Positions 1 to 8,518 of a stretch of 64,000 bases of DNA are shown here, in pieces; the first letter of the stretch is position 1, and each line of letters opens with the position of its first letter. Position numbers and translations under genes: made by a program. The DNA is from Thermobifida halotolerans (lineage in GTDB: Bacteria; Actinomycetota; Actinomycetes; Streptosporangiales; Streptosporangiaceae), in contig NZ_CP063196.1 of assembly GCF_003574835.2 (NCBI RefSeq), positions 1,550,001-1,614,000 of the forward strand, in the 5' to 3' direction. Below the pieces are notes generated by a model. It had not been told where the DNA came from. It saw only the letters and a list, made by a program, of their open reading frames with translations, and made no database searches.

Positions 1-1546
1 GGGGCGCTCGATCGGCATCCGGGCGATGGTCAGCCTCGGCAACGAGGCCGACATCCGGATGGGAGAACTCCTGGACGCCTTCGTCGCCGACCCCCGGACC
101 GAGGTGATCGCGCTCTACGTCGAGCAGCTGCGCGACGCCGAGCACTTCGCCGCCGCGGCCGAACGCGCCCGCGCGGCGGGCAAGCCGATCGTCCTGCTCA
201 AGGTCGGCGGCTCGGAGGCCGGGCGGCGCACCGTCCTCGGCCACACCGGCGCGATGGCGGGAGAGCAGGCGGTGTTCTCCGACATGATGCGCCACCTGGG
301 CGTGGTGGAGGTCGCCACCGTCGACGAACTCCTCAACACCGCCTACGCGCTGAGCCGCCTGCCGCTGCCGACCGGCCCCCGCCTCGGCGCGCTGAGCCCC
401 TCGGGCGGCGAGTGCGGCTACGTGGCCGACCGCGCCAGCGCGCACGGACTGCGGATGCCCCTGCCGACCCCCGACACCCTCGACGCCCTCACCGAGAAGC
501 TGAAGCTGGCACTGCCCGGCAACCCCCTCGACACCACCGGACAGGTCATCGGGGACGGCGCGCTGCTCAGCGAGGTCATGCGGATCTTCACCGGTGACCC
601 GAACCTGGACATGGTCGTCATGGGCATCCCCACCTGGGGCCCCTACGACTCCGAGGCGCTGCTGCCGCGCATCGTCGAGGCGGTCAAGGCCTGCGGCAAA
701 CCCGCCGTGATCTCCGCCTGGACCGCCCGCGACCTCACCGAACGCGCCGAGGAACTGCTGCGCGAGTCCGGGGTGTGCTGGTTCACCGGCTCCGACGACG
801 CCGTGGCCGCGCTGGCCAACCTGTGGCGCCACGCCGAACTCGCCCGGGTCCCCGCCGCCGAACGCCCCGACCCCGTCGCGCTGCCGCGCCCCGCCGCCGA
901 CGCGCTCAACGAGCACGCCGCCAAGCGGCTGCTCGCCGAGGGCGGGGTGCCCGTCGCCGCCGAGACCCTCGCCGCCGACGCCGACGCCGCGCTGCGCGCC
1001 GCCCGGGAGATCGACGGACCGCTCGTCGTCAAACTCGTCGCCGCCGGTATCACCCACAAGTCCGAACTGGGCCTGGTGCGCCTGCTCGACACGGTGGAGG
1101 AGGCCGAGGTGGCGATCGCCGAACTGGTCCGCACCGCCGAGGAGGAGAACCTGGACGTCGAGGGCTACCTCGTCGCCGAACGGCTGTCGGGAACCGAGAT
1201 CATCCTCGGCGCGGTCCGCGACGGCACCTTCGGCCCGGTCCTGATGGTCGGCGCGGGCGGAATCCTCGCCGAGCACTTCGCCGACCGGGTCTTCCTGCCC
1301 TGCCCCGCCGCACCCGAACAGGTCCGCGCCGCCGTGGAACGGCTGGCGGTCCACCCCGTGCTCGCGGGCGCCCGCGGCCGCCACCACGACGTGGACGCGC
1401 TGGTGGACGCCGCGGTCGCGCTCTCCCGTGTCTTCGCCGGAAGCCCGTGGATGACCGAGGTCGACCTCAACCCGGTCATCGTCGGCCTCCGTGGACGGGG
1501 CGCGGCCGCGGTGGACGCCGTCGTCGGCGTCGCCCCGCGGGCCTGA
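1..1546 (+). CDS. Acyl-CoA synthetase (ADP-forming), fused alpha-beta type, 5' truncated by window
   Basis: The reading frame is open from base 2, so the true start lies upstream and only about 514 codons are visible. The first third matches the succinyl-CoA-ligase-like flavodoxin domains of NDP-forming acyl-CoA synthetases (VSLGNEADI, GHTGAMAGE, SPSGGECGY). From about visible residue 290 an ATP-grasp domain follows (VKLVAAGITHKSELG, EVDLNPVIV). The N-terminal CoA-binding domain is outside the window. The family makes acyl-CoA from acid, CoA and ATP, releasing ADP. About 125 bases separate it from the downstream flavoprotein gene on the same strand, so co-transcription is possible. The substrate acid cannot be told from sequence. 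Confidence 0.88.
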   Translation, partial: GRSIGIRAMVSLGNEADIRMGELLDAFVADPRTEVIALYVEQLRDAEHFAAAAERARAAGKPIVLLKVGGSEAGRRTVLGHTGAMAGEQAVFSDMMRHLGVVEVATVDELLNTAYALSRLPLPTGPRLGALSPSGGECGYVADRASAHGLRMPLPTPDTLDALTEKLKLALPGNPLDTTGQVIGDGALLSEVMRIFTGDPNLDMVVMGIPTWGPYDSEALLPRIVEAVKACGKPAVISAWTARDLTERAEELLRESGVCWFTGSDDAVAALANLWRHAELARVPAAERPDPVALPRPAADALNEHAAKRLLAEGGVPVAAETLAADADAALRAAREIDGPLVVKLVAAGITHKSELGLVRLLDTVEEAEVAIAELVRTAEEENLDVEGYLVAERLSGTEIILGAVRDGTFGPVLMVGAGGILAEHFADRVFLPCPAAPEQVRAAVERLAVHPVLAGARGRHHDVDALVDAAVALSRVFAGSPWMTEVDLNPVIVGLRGRGAAAVDAVVGVAPRA

Positions 1547-1670
1547 GGCCGCCCGGCCCCGCCGAGGAGGTCACCGCCGCACCGAGGACAACCGAGGCAC
1601 GCCTGTCCCGCTCGGAGGAGAGCCAGGGACATCCGCGCACCCCCGTCGAGACCACGAGTAAGGAAGCACG

Positions 1671-3680
1671 ATGCGGAGTACGGAGAACCAGCGGCAGAGC
1701 GTGCCCGCCGGAGGCGGCACGGCCTTCCCCCACCTGTTCGCCCCCACCCGGATCGGTCCGATGAGGCTGCGCAACCGGGTGATGGCCCCGCCGCACTCCT
1801 CCGCGATCGGCAACCTGTGGGGAACGGAGGAGGAGGCCGAGCGCAACTTCGCCTACTGGCGCTCGCGCGTCAGCGACGGCGGCCCCGCCTGGGTCGGGGG
1901 CGTCACCGGACGGGTCCGCAACAGGCTGATCCCCGGGTTCGAGCCGCACGGCTACGGCGCGGAGACCACCGGCTACTTCCGCCAGCCCTTCTACGTGGAG
2001 CGCGTCGGACGGTTCGTCGAGGAGATGCACTCCGCCGGGGCGGTCGTCACCACCCAGTTGACCCTGCTCGGCGGGGTGCCGCACGCCCCGTCGACGCGGC
2101 GCAGCTCCACGCTGTACAACTTCCGCCCGCACGTGCTCAACACCGACGAGATCGCCGAGTTCGTCGAGGAGTACCGCTTCTCCGCCGCCCAGGCGCGCCG
2201 GGCCGGACTCGACGGCATCGAACTGCACCTCAACCACGACGACATGCTGGAGTGGTTCCTGTCGCCGATGACCAACCAGCGCGACGACGCCTACGGCGGC
2301 TCGCTGGAGAACCGGGCGCGCTTCGCGGTCGAGGTGCTCACCGCGGTCCGCGAGGAGATCGGCGACTCCATGGCGCTGGGCGTGCGCTTCAACCTGCGCG
2401 AGGAGGAGCCCGGCGGCTACACCGCCGCCGACGGCGTCGAGATCGCCCAGTACCTGGAGTCCACCGGCCTGGTCGACTTCCTGCACGCCGTCATCGGCAG
2501 CCCGTGGGGCGATCCCAGCTACATCCAGCCCTACTTCTACAGGCCCGCGCAGTGGGCCGACCTCGCCGGTGAGCTCCGGCGGGCGGTGTCGCTGCCGGTC
2601 GTCCACACCGGCAGGATCAACAGCGTCCAGGTTGCCGAACAGGTGCTCGCCGACGGCAACGCCGACGTCGTGGGCATGGCCCGGGCGCTGATCGCCGACG
2701 GCGACATCCTCGGCAAGGCGCGCGGGGGCCGCCTCGGCGACATCCGGCCGTGCGTCGGCGGCAACGACTGCATCAGCCGCCGCTACGTGGAGAAACTGCC
2801 GTTCGGCTGCGCGGTGAACCCGCACACGGGCAACGAGGTGGAGGGGCCGTGGCGGAGGGCGGCCCACCCCCGCCGGGTGCTGGTCGTCGGCGGCGGCCCC
2901 GCGGGCATGGAACTGGCGGCCCTCACCGCCAAGAGCGGCCACACCGTGGAGCTGTGGGAGGCCACCGACCGGTTGGGCGGTCAGTTGCGCGCGGCGGTCA
3001 ACGCGCCGTTCCAGGAGCAGATGGGCCGCTACCTGGAGTGGCAGGAGCGCCGCCTGGCGAACGCGGGCGTGAGGGTCGTGCTCGACGAGCGCGCCACCGC
3101 CGACAGCGTCCTCGCCGCGGACTTCGACGTGGTCGCGGTCGCCACGGGCGCCACCCCCCGGCGGCCCGCCGAGATCGAGGGTGTCGACCAGGACCACTTC
3201 GTCCACGACATCCGCGACGTGCTGCACGGGACGGTGGCGGTCGGCCGGGCGGTCCTGGTGGTCGCCCAGGACGACCACCTGCCGCCGCTGATGGTCGCCG
3301 ACCACCTCAGCGAGCGCGGGCACGACGTGACGGTTGTCTACCCCACGGCCGGTCCCGCCCCGCTGCTGGGCCGCTACATCCTGGGCGGCATGCTGGGACG
3401 GCTGTCCGCCCGGGGGGTGGTCTTCCGCTTCATGGAGGACGTCGTCGGCATCGGGGAGGAGCGGATCCGGCTGCGCCACACCTACTCCCACCGGGAGAGC
3501 GAACTCGGCGCCTTCGACTCGGTGGTGCTGGCCTGCGGCGGCGACGCCGACTCCGCGCTCTACGACGACCTGCGGGGACGGGTCTCGGACCTGCACGTCC
3601 TCGGCGACGCCTTCGCCCCCCGGCGCCTGGTGGCCGCCACCCGCCAGGCCTACGCGCTGGCCGGGGAGCTGCGGAAGTAG
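1671..3680 (+). CDS. Old Yellow Enzyme-family FMN/FAD oxidoreductase (2,4-dienoyl-CoA reductase / dimethylamine dehydrogenase type)
   Basis: The 669-residue protein has the layout of 2,4-dienoyl-CoA reductases and trimethylamine/dimethylamine dehydrogenases: an N-terminal TIM barrel for FMN (residues ~20-360; LFAPTRIGPMRLRNRV, SPMTNQRDDAYGGSLENRARF), a cluster-binding linker, then an FAD/NAD-binding half starting at VLVVGGGPAGMELA (residue ~405). AAGGAAG precedes the ATG by a few bases. The linker reads CVGGNDCISR...GCAVN, so the second of the four usual cysteines (CxxCxxxC-x11-C) is glycine. The family normally holds a 4Fe-4S cluster there. The gene follows the acyl-CoA synthetase, suggesting acid or amine catabolism, but the substrate is unknown. 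Confidence 0.85.
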   Translation: MRSTENQRQSVPAGGGTAFPHLFAPTRIGPMRLRNRVMAPPHSSAIGNLWGTEEEAERNFAYWRSRVSDGGPAWVGGVTGRVRNRLIPGFEPHGYGAETTGYFRQPFYVERVGRFVEEMHSAGAVVTTQLTLLGGVPHAPSTRRSSTLYNFRPHVLNTDEIAEFVEEYRFSAAQARRAGLDGIELHLNHDDMLEWFLSPMTNQRDDAYGGSLENRARFAVEVLTAVREEIGDSMALGVRFNLREEEPGGYTAADGVEIAQYLESTGLVDFLHAVIGSPWGDPSYIQPYFYRPAQWADLAGELRRAVSLPVVHTGRINSVQVAEQVLADGNADVVGMARALIADGDILGKARGGRLGDIRPCVGGNDCISRRYVEKLPFGCAVNPHTGNEVEGPWRRAAHPRRVLVVGGGPAGMELAALTAKSGHTVELWEATDRLGGQLRAAVNAPFQEQMGRYLEWQERRLANAGVRVVLDERATADSVLAADFDVVAVATGATPRRPAEIEGVDQDHFVHDIRDVLHGTVAVGRAVLVVAQDDHLPPLMVADHLSERGHDVTVVYPTAGPAPLLGRYILGGMLGRLSARGVVFRFMEDVVGIGEERIRLRHTYSHRESELGAFDSVVLACGGDADSALYDDLRGRVSDLHVLGDAFAPRRLVAATRQAYALAGELRK

Positions 3681-3940
3681 CGGCCGGCCCGGACCGGCCC
3701 GCGGCGGACCCCACACCGGAAGCACCCCGGCCGTGCGGGGCCGCCGCCTCCTTCCCCGACCGGCAACAGCCCGGCGCGCGTTCCTCGCCGAAAAGACGGC
3801 GGATGCCGTCATGAGACGCTCGGAACGGAAGAGGAACTGCTCCGATCCGTCAGATCCGCTGCCTGACGAGGAGAACTTCTTCGGTTTCGCCGCGTACGCG
3901 CGGTTGCTCTCGGTAGTGTCGCGCGTATGCCCGCACAGAG

Positions 3941-4054
3941 GTGCCCGAGGAGGTGCGCCGGCGGGTGCTGGACTGCGCCGACCTGGACGTCCTCAACCGG
4001 TGGCTGGAGCGGGCCGTGACCGTCCCCACCGCCCACGACCTGTTCACCGACTGA
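3941..4054 (+). pseudogene. C-terminal fossil of a Rpn/PD-(D/E)XK transposase-like protein
   Basis: Reading from a GTG at 3941, 37 residues run to a TGA at 4052. They read VPEEVRRRVLDCADLDVLNR, then WLERAVTVPTAHDLFTD. This resembles, from memory, the C-terminal tail of actinobacterial Rpn-family (recombination-promoting nuclease-like) proteins, which end in a charged helix, a 'LxxWLxRA' segment and 'DLF'. Nothing upstream in this frame continues the homology, and the body of a ~280-residue protein is missing. I read it as a decayed gene end. The rest of the 3681-4277 gap shows no gene, only a hairpin near 4217. Confidence 0.45.
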
Positions 4055-4216
4055 GACACCGATGACGCTCCCGGGGACCGGCGGGCCACCCGGCCACCGG
4101 GAGCGGCCTCCTCGAGTGCCGCCGGCCGGAGGGCCGCTCCAGGCGGGTGGAGGTGAGCGGTTCAGGCCGTTCACCCGCGAGGGGCTGGAGGACGCCGCCC
4201 GGCAGTGGTCCGGGAG

Positions 4217-4250
4217 CCGCGGTCACGCTCAGCTTCGCGTGTGACCGCGG
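4217..4250. terminator. Hairpin between remnant and methyltransferase gene
   Basis: CCGCGGTCAC (4217-4226) pairs with GTGACCGCGG (4241-4250) across a 14-base loop. It lies just past the 3' end of the minus-strand methyltransferase gene and could end transcription from either side. There is no U-tract, as is common for GC-rich actinobacterial terminators. Confidence 0.5.
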
Positions 4251-4277
4251 CGCGGGAAGAGGTTCCCCGGCGCCGAG

Positions 4278-5024
4278 TCACCGGACCGCCACCACGCGCA
4301 GCCTCCGGTAGTCCGCCCACCAGGAGCCGTCCCGGTACAGGGTCGGGCGCAGCCGCTCGGCGACCTCGGCCAGGAACGCGTCGGGGGCGGCGACGTCGGC
4401 CAGCAGGTGGGCGGCGAACATGCGCACCCAGTCGGCCAGGCCGTCCGGGCCGGTCAGCCGGGTGGGCCGGTCGAACAGCCAGGCGGCGCGCACCTCGAAC
4501 CCGGCGCTCTCCAGCACGCGCGCGTACTCGGCGACGGTGGGGAAGTACCAGGGCGAGACGGGCCCGGGCAGGCCCCGCTCGGCGCGCAGGGCACGGACCG
4601 CCGAGTCGATGGCGGAGATGTTGCCCGCCCCGCCGAGTTCGGCCACCAGGCGTCCGCCGGGCCGCAGCGCGGCGTGCAGGGAGGCGGCGGCCCGGTCGGC
4701 CTCCGGGACCCAGTGCAGGACCGCGTTGCTCAGCACCGCGTCGAACTCCTCACGGAACGACAGGTCGCGCAGGTCGGCGACGCTGACCTCGATCTCGGGG
4801 AAGCGTGCGGCGGCCCGCTCGACCATCTCGGGGCTGGCGTCCACCCCGACCGCGCACACCCCTGCCCTGACCAGTTCCGCCACGTGGTCCCCCGTGCCGC
4901 ATCCGGCGTCCAGGACCCGCTCCCCGGGGGAGGCGTCGAGCAGGTCGAGCAGGGCGGTGCCGTACTCGGCGACGAAGGAGTGTCGGGAGTCGTACAGTTC
5001 GGCGTTCCAGGTCTGCGAAGTCAT
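4278..5024 (-). CDS. Class I SAM-dependent methyltransferase (trans-aconitate methyltransferase-like)
   Basis: The 248-residue protein carries the Rossmann-like SAM-binding fold. Motif I is VLDAGCGTGDHV (residues ~37-48); an acidic residue follows in VGVDASPEM, and post-motif blocks are FDAVLSNAVLHWV and ALRPGGRLVAELG. The HWV segment and C-terminal helical part resemble trans-aconitate 2-methyltransferases (Tam), but substrate specificity in this family is loose. The ATG at 5024 has no strong ribosome binding site. The gene stands alone; its upstream region is locally AT-rich with short inverted repeats. Confidence 0.78.
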   Translation of the reverse strand: MTSQTWNAELYDSRHSFVAEYGTALLDLLDASPGERVLDAGCGTGDHVAELVRAGVCAVGVDASPEMVERAAARFPEIEVSVADLRDLSFREEFDAVLSNAVLHWVPEADRAAASLHAALRPGGRLVAELGGAGNISAIDSAVRALRAERGLPGPVSPWYFPTVAEYARVLESAGFEVRAAWLFDRPTRLTGPDGLADWVRMFAAHLLADVAAPDAFLAEVAERLRPTLYRDGSWWADYRRLRVVAVR

Positions 5025-5037
5025 GGTGTGACCCTAC

Positions 5038-5091
5038 TAGTACGTCTCAAAATAAGAAACTTCGATCTCATATGTCGAGACATCGTGATGT
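5038..5091. promoter_or_regulatory. AT-rich island with overlapping inverted repeats upstream of the methyltransferase gene
   Basis: Bases 5038-5091 are far less GC-rich than their surroundings. They contain ATGTC-GA-GACAT (5072-5083) overlapping ACATC-GT-GATGT (to 5091), two short dyads sharing an arm. This is a likely promoter/operator region for the minus-strand methyltransferase. The rest of the 5025-5341 gap shows no gene. Confidence 0.35.
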
Positions 5092-5341
5092 GTGTGCAGT
5101 TCAGGGGTTTGTGCTCGTGTCCGCTTCATTGCGGCCGCTCGTGCTTCGCGGCCGGGGACGGTCGGTGCGTCCGCGCCGCACACCGCCCCGCTTCCCCGCC
5201 GCCGAACGCCCCGCGCCTCGCCGCGCTCGACCCCGCCCCGGTGAACGTCACCGAACTCCTCACCTGATTCGCCGCACGGTCCGGGGCGGGCGCCGTCCGC
5301 CGGGTGGGCCGGCCCCCGGCAACCGACAGTGATGGAGCACG

Positions 5342-5746
5342 ATGGGCGGCGACGTCACCCTGATTCGCGGTCGGCCGCTCACCGACACGGTCGACCACGC
5401 CTACGCGGCAGCGGTCGAGGCGCCGGTACGCGCTGTGTGGACGGCGGGAGCCTGTCCCCTGGACGCCGAGGGCAACACGGCCGCGGTCGGCGACTACGCG
5501 GGCCGGGCGCACCAGGTGGTGCGCAACCTCGTCACCGCCCTCGACGGCGCGGGGGCCGGTCTGGGCGACGTCGTCAGGACCACCGTGTACGTCGCCACCG
5601 CCGAACAGGCCCACCTGGTGGAGGTCTGGAACGCCGTCCGCGAGTACATGGGCGAGCACGACGCCCCCGGCACCCCGCTCGGCGTCACCGTCCTCGGATA
5701 CGACGACCAACTCGTCGAGGTCGAGGCCGTCGCCGTGACCTCCTGA
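5342..5746 (+). CDS. RidA/YjgF-family protein lacking the canonical arginine
   Basis: This 134-residue protein matches the RidA (YjgF/YER057c/UK114) family in length and blocks: VWTAGACPLD near residue 35, QVVRNLVTALDGAGAGLGDVVRTTVYVA in the middle and a C-terminal LVEVEAVAV. RidA enzymes hydrolyse reactive 2-imino or enamine acids. The arginine that binds the substrate carboxylate sits in a PxR-type motif before the last strands. Here that stretch reads APGTPLGV, with threonine at the aligned place by my eye. Imine deaminase activity is therefore doubtful and this may be a divergent Rid subgroup. GGAG lies 4 bases before the ATG. The next gene, an amino-acid-oxidase-type flavoprotein whose products would be imines, begins 59 bases downstream. 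Confidence 0.8.
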   Translation: MGGDVTLIRGRPLTDTVDHAYAAAVEAPVRAVWTAGACPLDAEGNTAAVGDYAGRAHQVVRNLVTALDGAGAGLGDVVRTTVYVATAEQAHLVEVWNAVREYMGEHDAPGTPLGVTVLGYDDQLVEVEAVAVTS

Positions 5747-5805
5747 CCCCGGCCGGGACGGAGCGGCACTGGCACGCGTCGGCGCCTTCCTGGAATGCTG
5801 GGACC

Positions 5806-6930
5806 ATGCGCGTGATCGTGGTGGGCGGAGGAATCGTCGGGGCCAGCGCGGCCTTCCACCTGGCACGGCGCGGTGTTGCGACCACGCTGGTCGACGCGGG
5901 CCACGTCGGCCGGGCCACATCGGCGGGCGCCGGGGTGGTCTTCCCCCGGCCGCTCCCGTGGGACCCCGAACCGCTGCGCGCGCTCACGCTGGCGGCGGCC
6001 GCGCACTACCCGGCCCTCATGACGGAGCTGGCCGAGGACGGCCATACCACCGGCTACCAGGCCGTGGAGGGGATGTCGGTGAGCGCCGGTGCGGCCACCG
6101 CCGACCGGGAGCACGCCCTGCTCGGACAGATGGCCGCCCAGCCCGGTTGCGCGGGCCTCGGAGGGGTGCGGCGACTCGCGCGGGGCGAGCCCGCGCGGCG
6201 GGTCCCCGTCCTGCCCGAGCACCTGGAGGGCGTGGCCTTCGGCGGCATGGCGCGACTGGACGGCCGCCTCGCCCGCAACGCGCTGGTCGACGCCGCCGAG
6301 GAGCGCGGCCTGCGCCGTGTCGGCGGCGACGCCGAACTCCTCGGCGACGGCACACGGATCACCGGGGTGCGTGCGGGCGGCGAGGACCTGTCCGCCGACG
6401 CCGTCGTCGTCGCGGCCGGGGCGTGGACGGCACGGCTGCTGGCCCCGTTCGGCGTGCGGGTGCCGGTGTTTCCGGTGCGCGGCCAGATCACGCACGTCGC
6501 GCTGCCCGAAACGAGCACCCGCGACTGGCCCGTGGTGCGCTTCGCCGACCATGACCGGTTCATGGTCGCGTTCCCACCGAACCGGATCGTGCTCAACGCC
6601 ACCCACGAACCGGATGCGGGCTTCGACCACCGGGTGACGGTCGCGGGCCTGCGGCAGGTGCTCGCCGATGCCGTCGAGACGGCTCCGGGGCTGGCTGAGG
6701 CGACCGTGCTGGAGACCCGGGTCGGCTTCCGCCCGGGCAGTCGGGACGGCCTGCCGATCCTCGGCCCGGTGGAGTCGCTGCCGGGGGTGGTCGTCGCCAC
6801 CGGCCTGGGCCCGTCCGGACTCACGCTCGGCCCCCACCAGGGCGCACTCGCCGCCCGCCTGGCCATGGGAGAGGCGGTCGGCATCGATCTGGACCCGTTC
6901 CGCCCGGACCGGGACACCGGGCGGTCGTGA
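5806..6930 (+). CDS. FAD-dependent oxidoreductase of the D-amino-acid/glycine oxidase (DAO) family
   Basis: The 374-residue protein opens with the FAD Rossmann motif VIVVGGGIVGASAAFHLARRG and ends with the DAO-type block RVGFRPGSRDGLPILG...VVATGLGPSGLTLGP. Such enzymes oxidise amino acids, sarcosine-like amines or glycine through an imine. The ATG at 5806 has no Shine-Dalgarno sequence, but AATGCT lies a few bases upstream, so a leaderless transcript is possible. A longer reading frame exists upstream but lacks homology. The adjacent RidA-like gene fits, since imines from DAO enzymes are RidA substrates. The real substrate is unknown. Confidence 0.83.
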   Translation: MRVIVVGGGIVGASAAFHLARRGVATTLVDAGHVGRATSAGAGVVFPRPLPWDPEPLRALTLAAAAHYPALMTELAEDGHTTGYQAVEGMSVSAGAATADREHALLGQMAAQPGCAGLGGVRRLARGEPARRVPVLPEHLEGVAFGGMARLDGRLARNALVDAAEERGLRRVGGDAELLGDGTRITGVRAGGEDLSADAVVVAAGAWTARLLAPFGVRVPVFPVRGQITHVALPETSTRDWPVVRFADHDRFMVAFPPNRIVLNATHEPDAGFDHRVTVAGLRQVLADAVETAPGLAEATVLETRVGFRPGSRDGLPILGPVESLPGVVVATGLGPSGLTLGPHQGALAARLAMGEAVGIDLDPFRPDRDTGRS

Positions 6931-7046
6931 CGGCCGGGCTGGGGACCGCGGGCGCCGCGGAGGCCGCCGTGCCACGGTCCGGACGGTCACTTCGAAAAGC
7001 AGGCCGCTGCGGTCCGCGACGAGTCGACGGCGCAGTGCGGACGCGG

Positions 7047-7677
7047 TCAGCTCCGCTCCTCGGCCGCTTCGGCGTCGGCGATCCTCCCGCGCAGCATGAG
7101 GCTCATCACCGCCATGAACCGGTGCGCCCGCCGCCGGCCGAGCACGAAGGGATTCGCCCCGTCGGGGTGGCTCCTGAGCTGCTCGGCGCGAGCGGTCGGC
7201 GAGGTACCGCGCGCCCCCGAAGTGGTCGTAGTGGCCGTGGGCGACAACAACGTGTTTGGTCGTTGCCGGATCGGCCCCCACCTCGCGCAGTCCGGGGACG
7301 ATCACGTTCTCGGCGTCCTCGGCTGACCTGAGCGCGTCGATCAGCACGATCCCGTCGTCGGTCAGGACCGCCATGGCGTGGACGAAGCCCACGCTCAGCA
7401 TCGCGAGGTCGTCGAACAGTCTCAGCGGTTCCGGCGCGGGCAGGTCGGGAAGGCCGCTGCCGGGGGTCAGTGCCGTGACGAGGGCCAGCAGGACCGGGTC
7501 CTCCCCGGCCAGCCTGCGGGCGCGGTCGTAGTGGGTCTGCCCGCCGGTTCCGGCGGCTGCGGCCGGAGCGGCACCGACCACGCCGGTACCGGCCGCGAGC
7601 CCGAGGGCGGCCAGTTGACCGAAGCGGCGTCGGGAGACAGGCGTGTCCGTGCCGTCGTGGCGGGACGAGGAGTTCAC
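7047..7677 (-). pseudogene. Metallo-beta-lactamase-fold hydrolase, internally deleted and frameshifted
   Basis: The first ~160 codons from the ATG at 7677 encode a twin-arginine signal (SRRRFGQLAALGLAAG...AAPAAAA) and the start of an MBL-fold domain up to the metal motif HGHYDHFGG. The frame then becomes nonsense. A second frame resumes at HPDGANPFVLG, then RRRAHRFMAVMSLMLRGRIA, and stops at 7047; this is the usual C-terminal helix of the family. Roughly 130-140 codons between the HxHxDH motif and this tail are missing, along with the reading frame, so the later metal ligands are gone. I regard it as a dead exported hydrolase gene. Confidence 0.7.
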
Positions 7678-7870
7678 CGGGACCCTCCTGTCGACAGTTG
7701 CGTCTCATGTGCGGAGGGTGACCGGGTTGCACAAGCCCGTACGGCCGGAAACGACATCGCCCCCCGGTTCCTGATGCCGCGTACCCACTCCCGGTTCGCT
7801 GTGGACGCAACGCCACGCCGCACCGCCCACCGAGGCGCTCCCGCGACCGTGGGCGGGCCCGTCGGTGGGC

Positions 7871-8518
7871 TCAGGCCGTCCGCGACACGCGGTCGCCGTC
7901 CAGCAGCGCCGCGACCTCCCCGGGCGTCCACGCCCCGCGCGCTCCGGGACGGTCGGCGAGGTGGGAGGCGATCCGCCCGGCCGTCCAGCCGTGGGACTCG
8001 GCCAGCCCCGAAGCGATCGTGCGCAGGTAGGCGGCACTGGGCGGGACCGGCCGCACCGAGGCCATCGGCCACGGCGCGGCGAGGGTCACCATGGGGCGGC
8101 CGTCCAGGGCGCCCAGCACCACCAGCAGGTCGTAGCGTCCCGACCCCAGCCGCAGCCGTCCCCGTTCCAGCAGCGCGGCCACGTCCAGATCCGTCCCCGG
8201 CGTCCGGTACATCTCCTGCGCGGCGATGTCGCCGAACTGCGAGACGGTGACCAGGTGCGCGCGGGCGGGCGTCACCGCGGGCAGGTCGGGGTCGTACACC
8301 GCCAGCCCGCCGCCCCACATCGGCGACTCCAGCGCGAAGTACACCCCGCCCCTGATCCACACCGCGCGTCGCTTCGACGGCGGCGTGCGGTCGCGGCAGC
8401 CGGGGTTGACGCGCGTCCCGCCGGGAGGACAGCCACCCAGGAGGTAGTGGTCGAGCCGGTGCGCGGCCATGTTCGCTCCGTAGCTGACGTACCAGACGAG
8501 GCCGGGGAGCACGGTCAC
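7871..8518 (-). CDS. Gamma-glutamylcyclotransferase-like protein (often named histone deacetylase in Streptomyces)
   Basis: The protein is 215 residues from a GTG at 8518 that overlaps the GNAT stop as GTGA, so translation is probably coupled. The signature WYVSYGANM at the N terminus is the substrate-loop motif (YGSNM-type) of the gamma-glutamylcyclotransferase fold. It continues with GGVYFALESPMWGGGLAVYDP and ITVSQFGD-like blocks. Actinobacterial homologs carry a historical 'histone deacetylase' label with no support here. The middle contains a cysteine-rich GGCPPGGTR...GCRD stretch. Function is unproven. Confidence 0.62.
   Translation of the reverse strand: MTVLPGLVWYVSYGANMAAHRLDHYLLGGCPPGGTRVNPGCRDRTPPSKRRAVWIRGGVYFALESPMWGGGLAVYDPDLPAVTPARAHLVTVSQFGDIAAQEMYRTPGTDLDVAALLERGRLRLGSGRYDLLVVLGALDGRPMVTLAAPWPMASVRPVPPSAAYLRTIASGLAESHGWTAGRIASHLADRPGARGAWTPGEVAALLDGDRVSRTA

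Noticed and set aside
5072-5332. An 86-codon frame in the gap before the RidA-like gene
   Set aside because: Arg/Pro-rich translation, no ribosome binding site and no recognisable family.
7871-8518. Histone deacetylase annotation for the YGANM protein
   Set aside because: No deacetylase motifs are present; the N-terminal motif fits the gamma-glutamylcyclotransferase fold.
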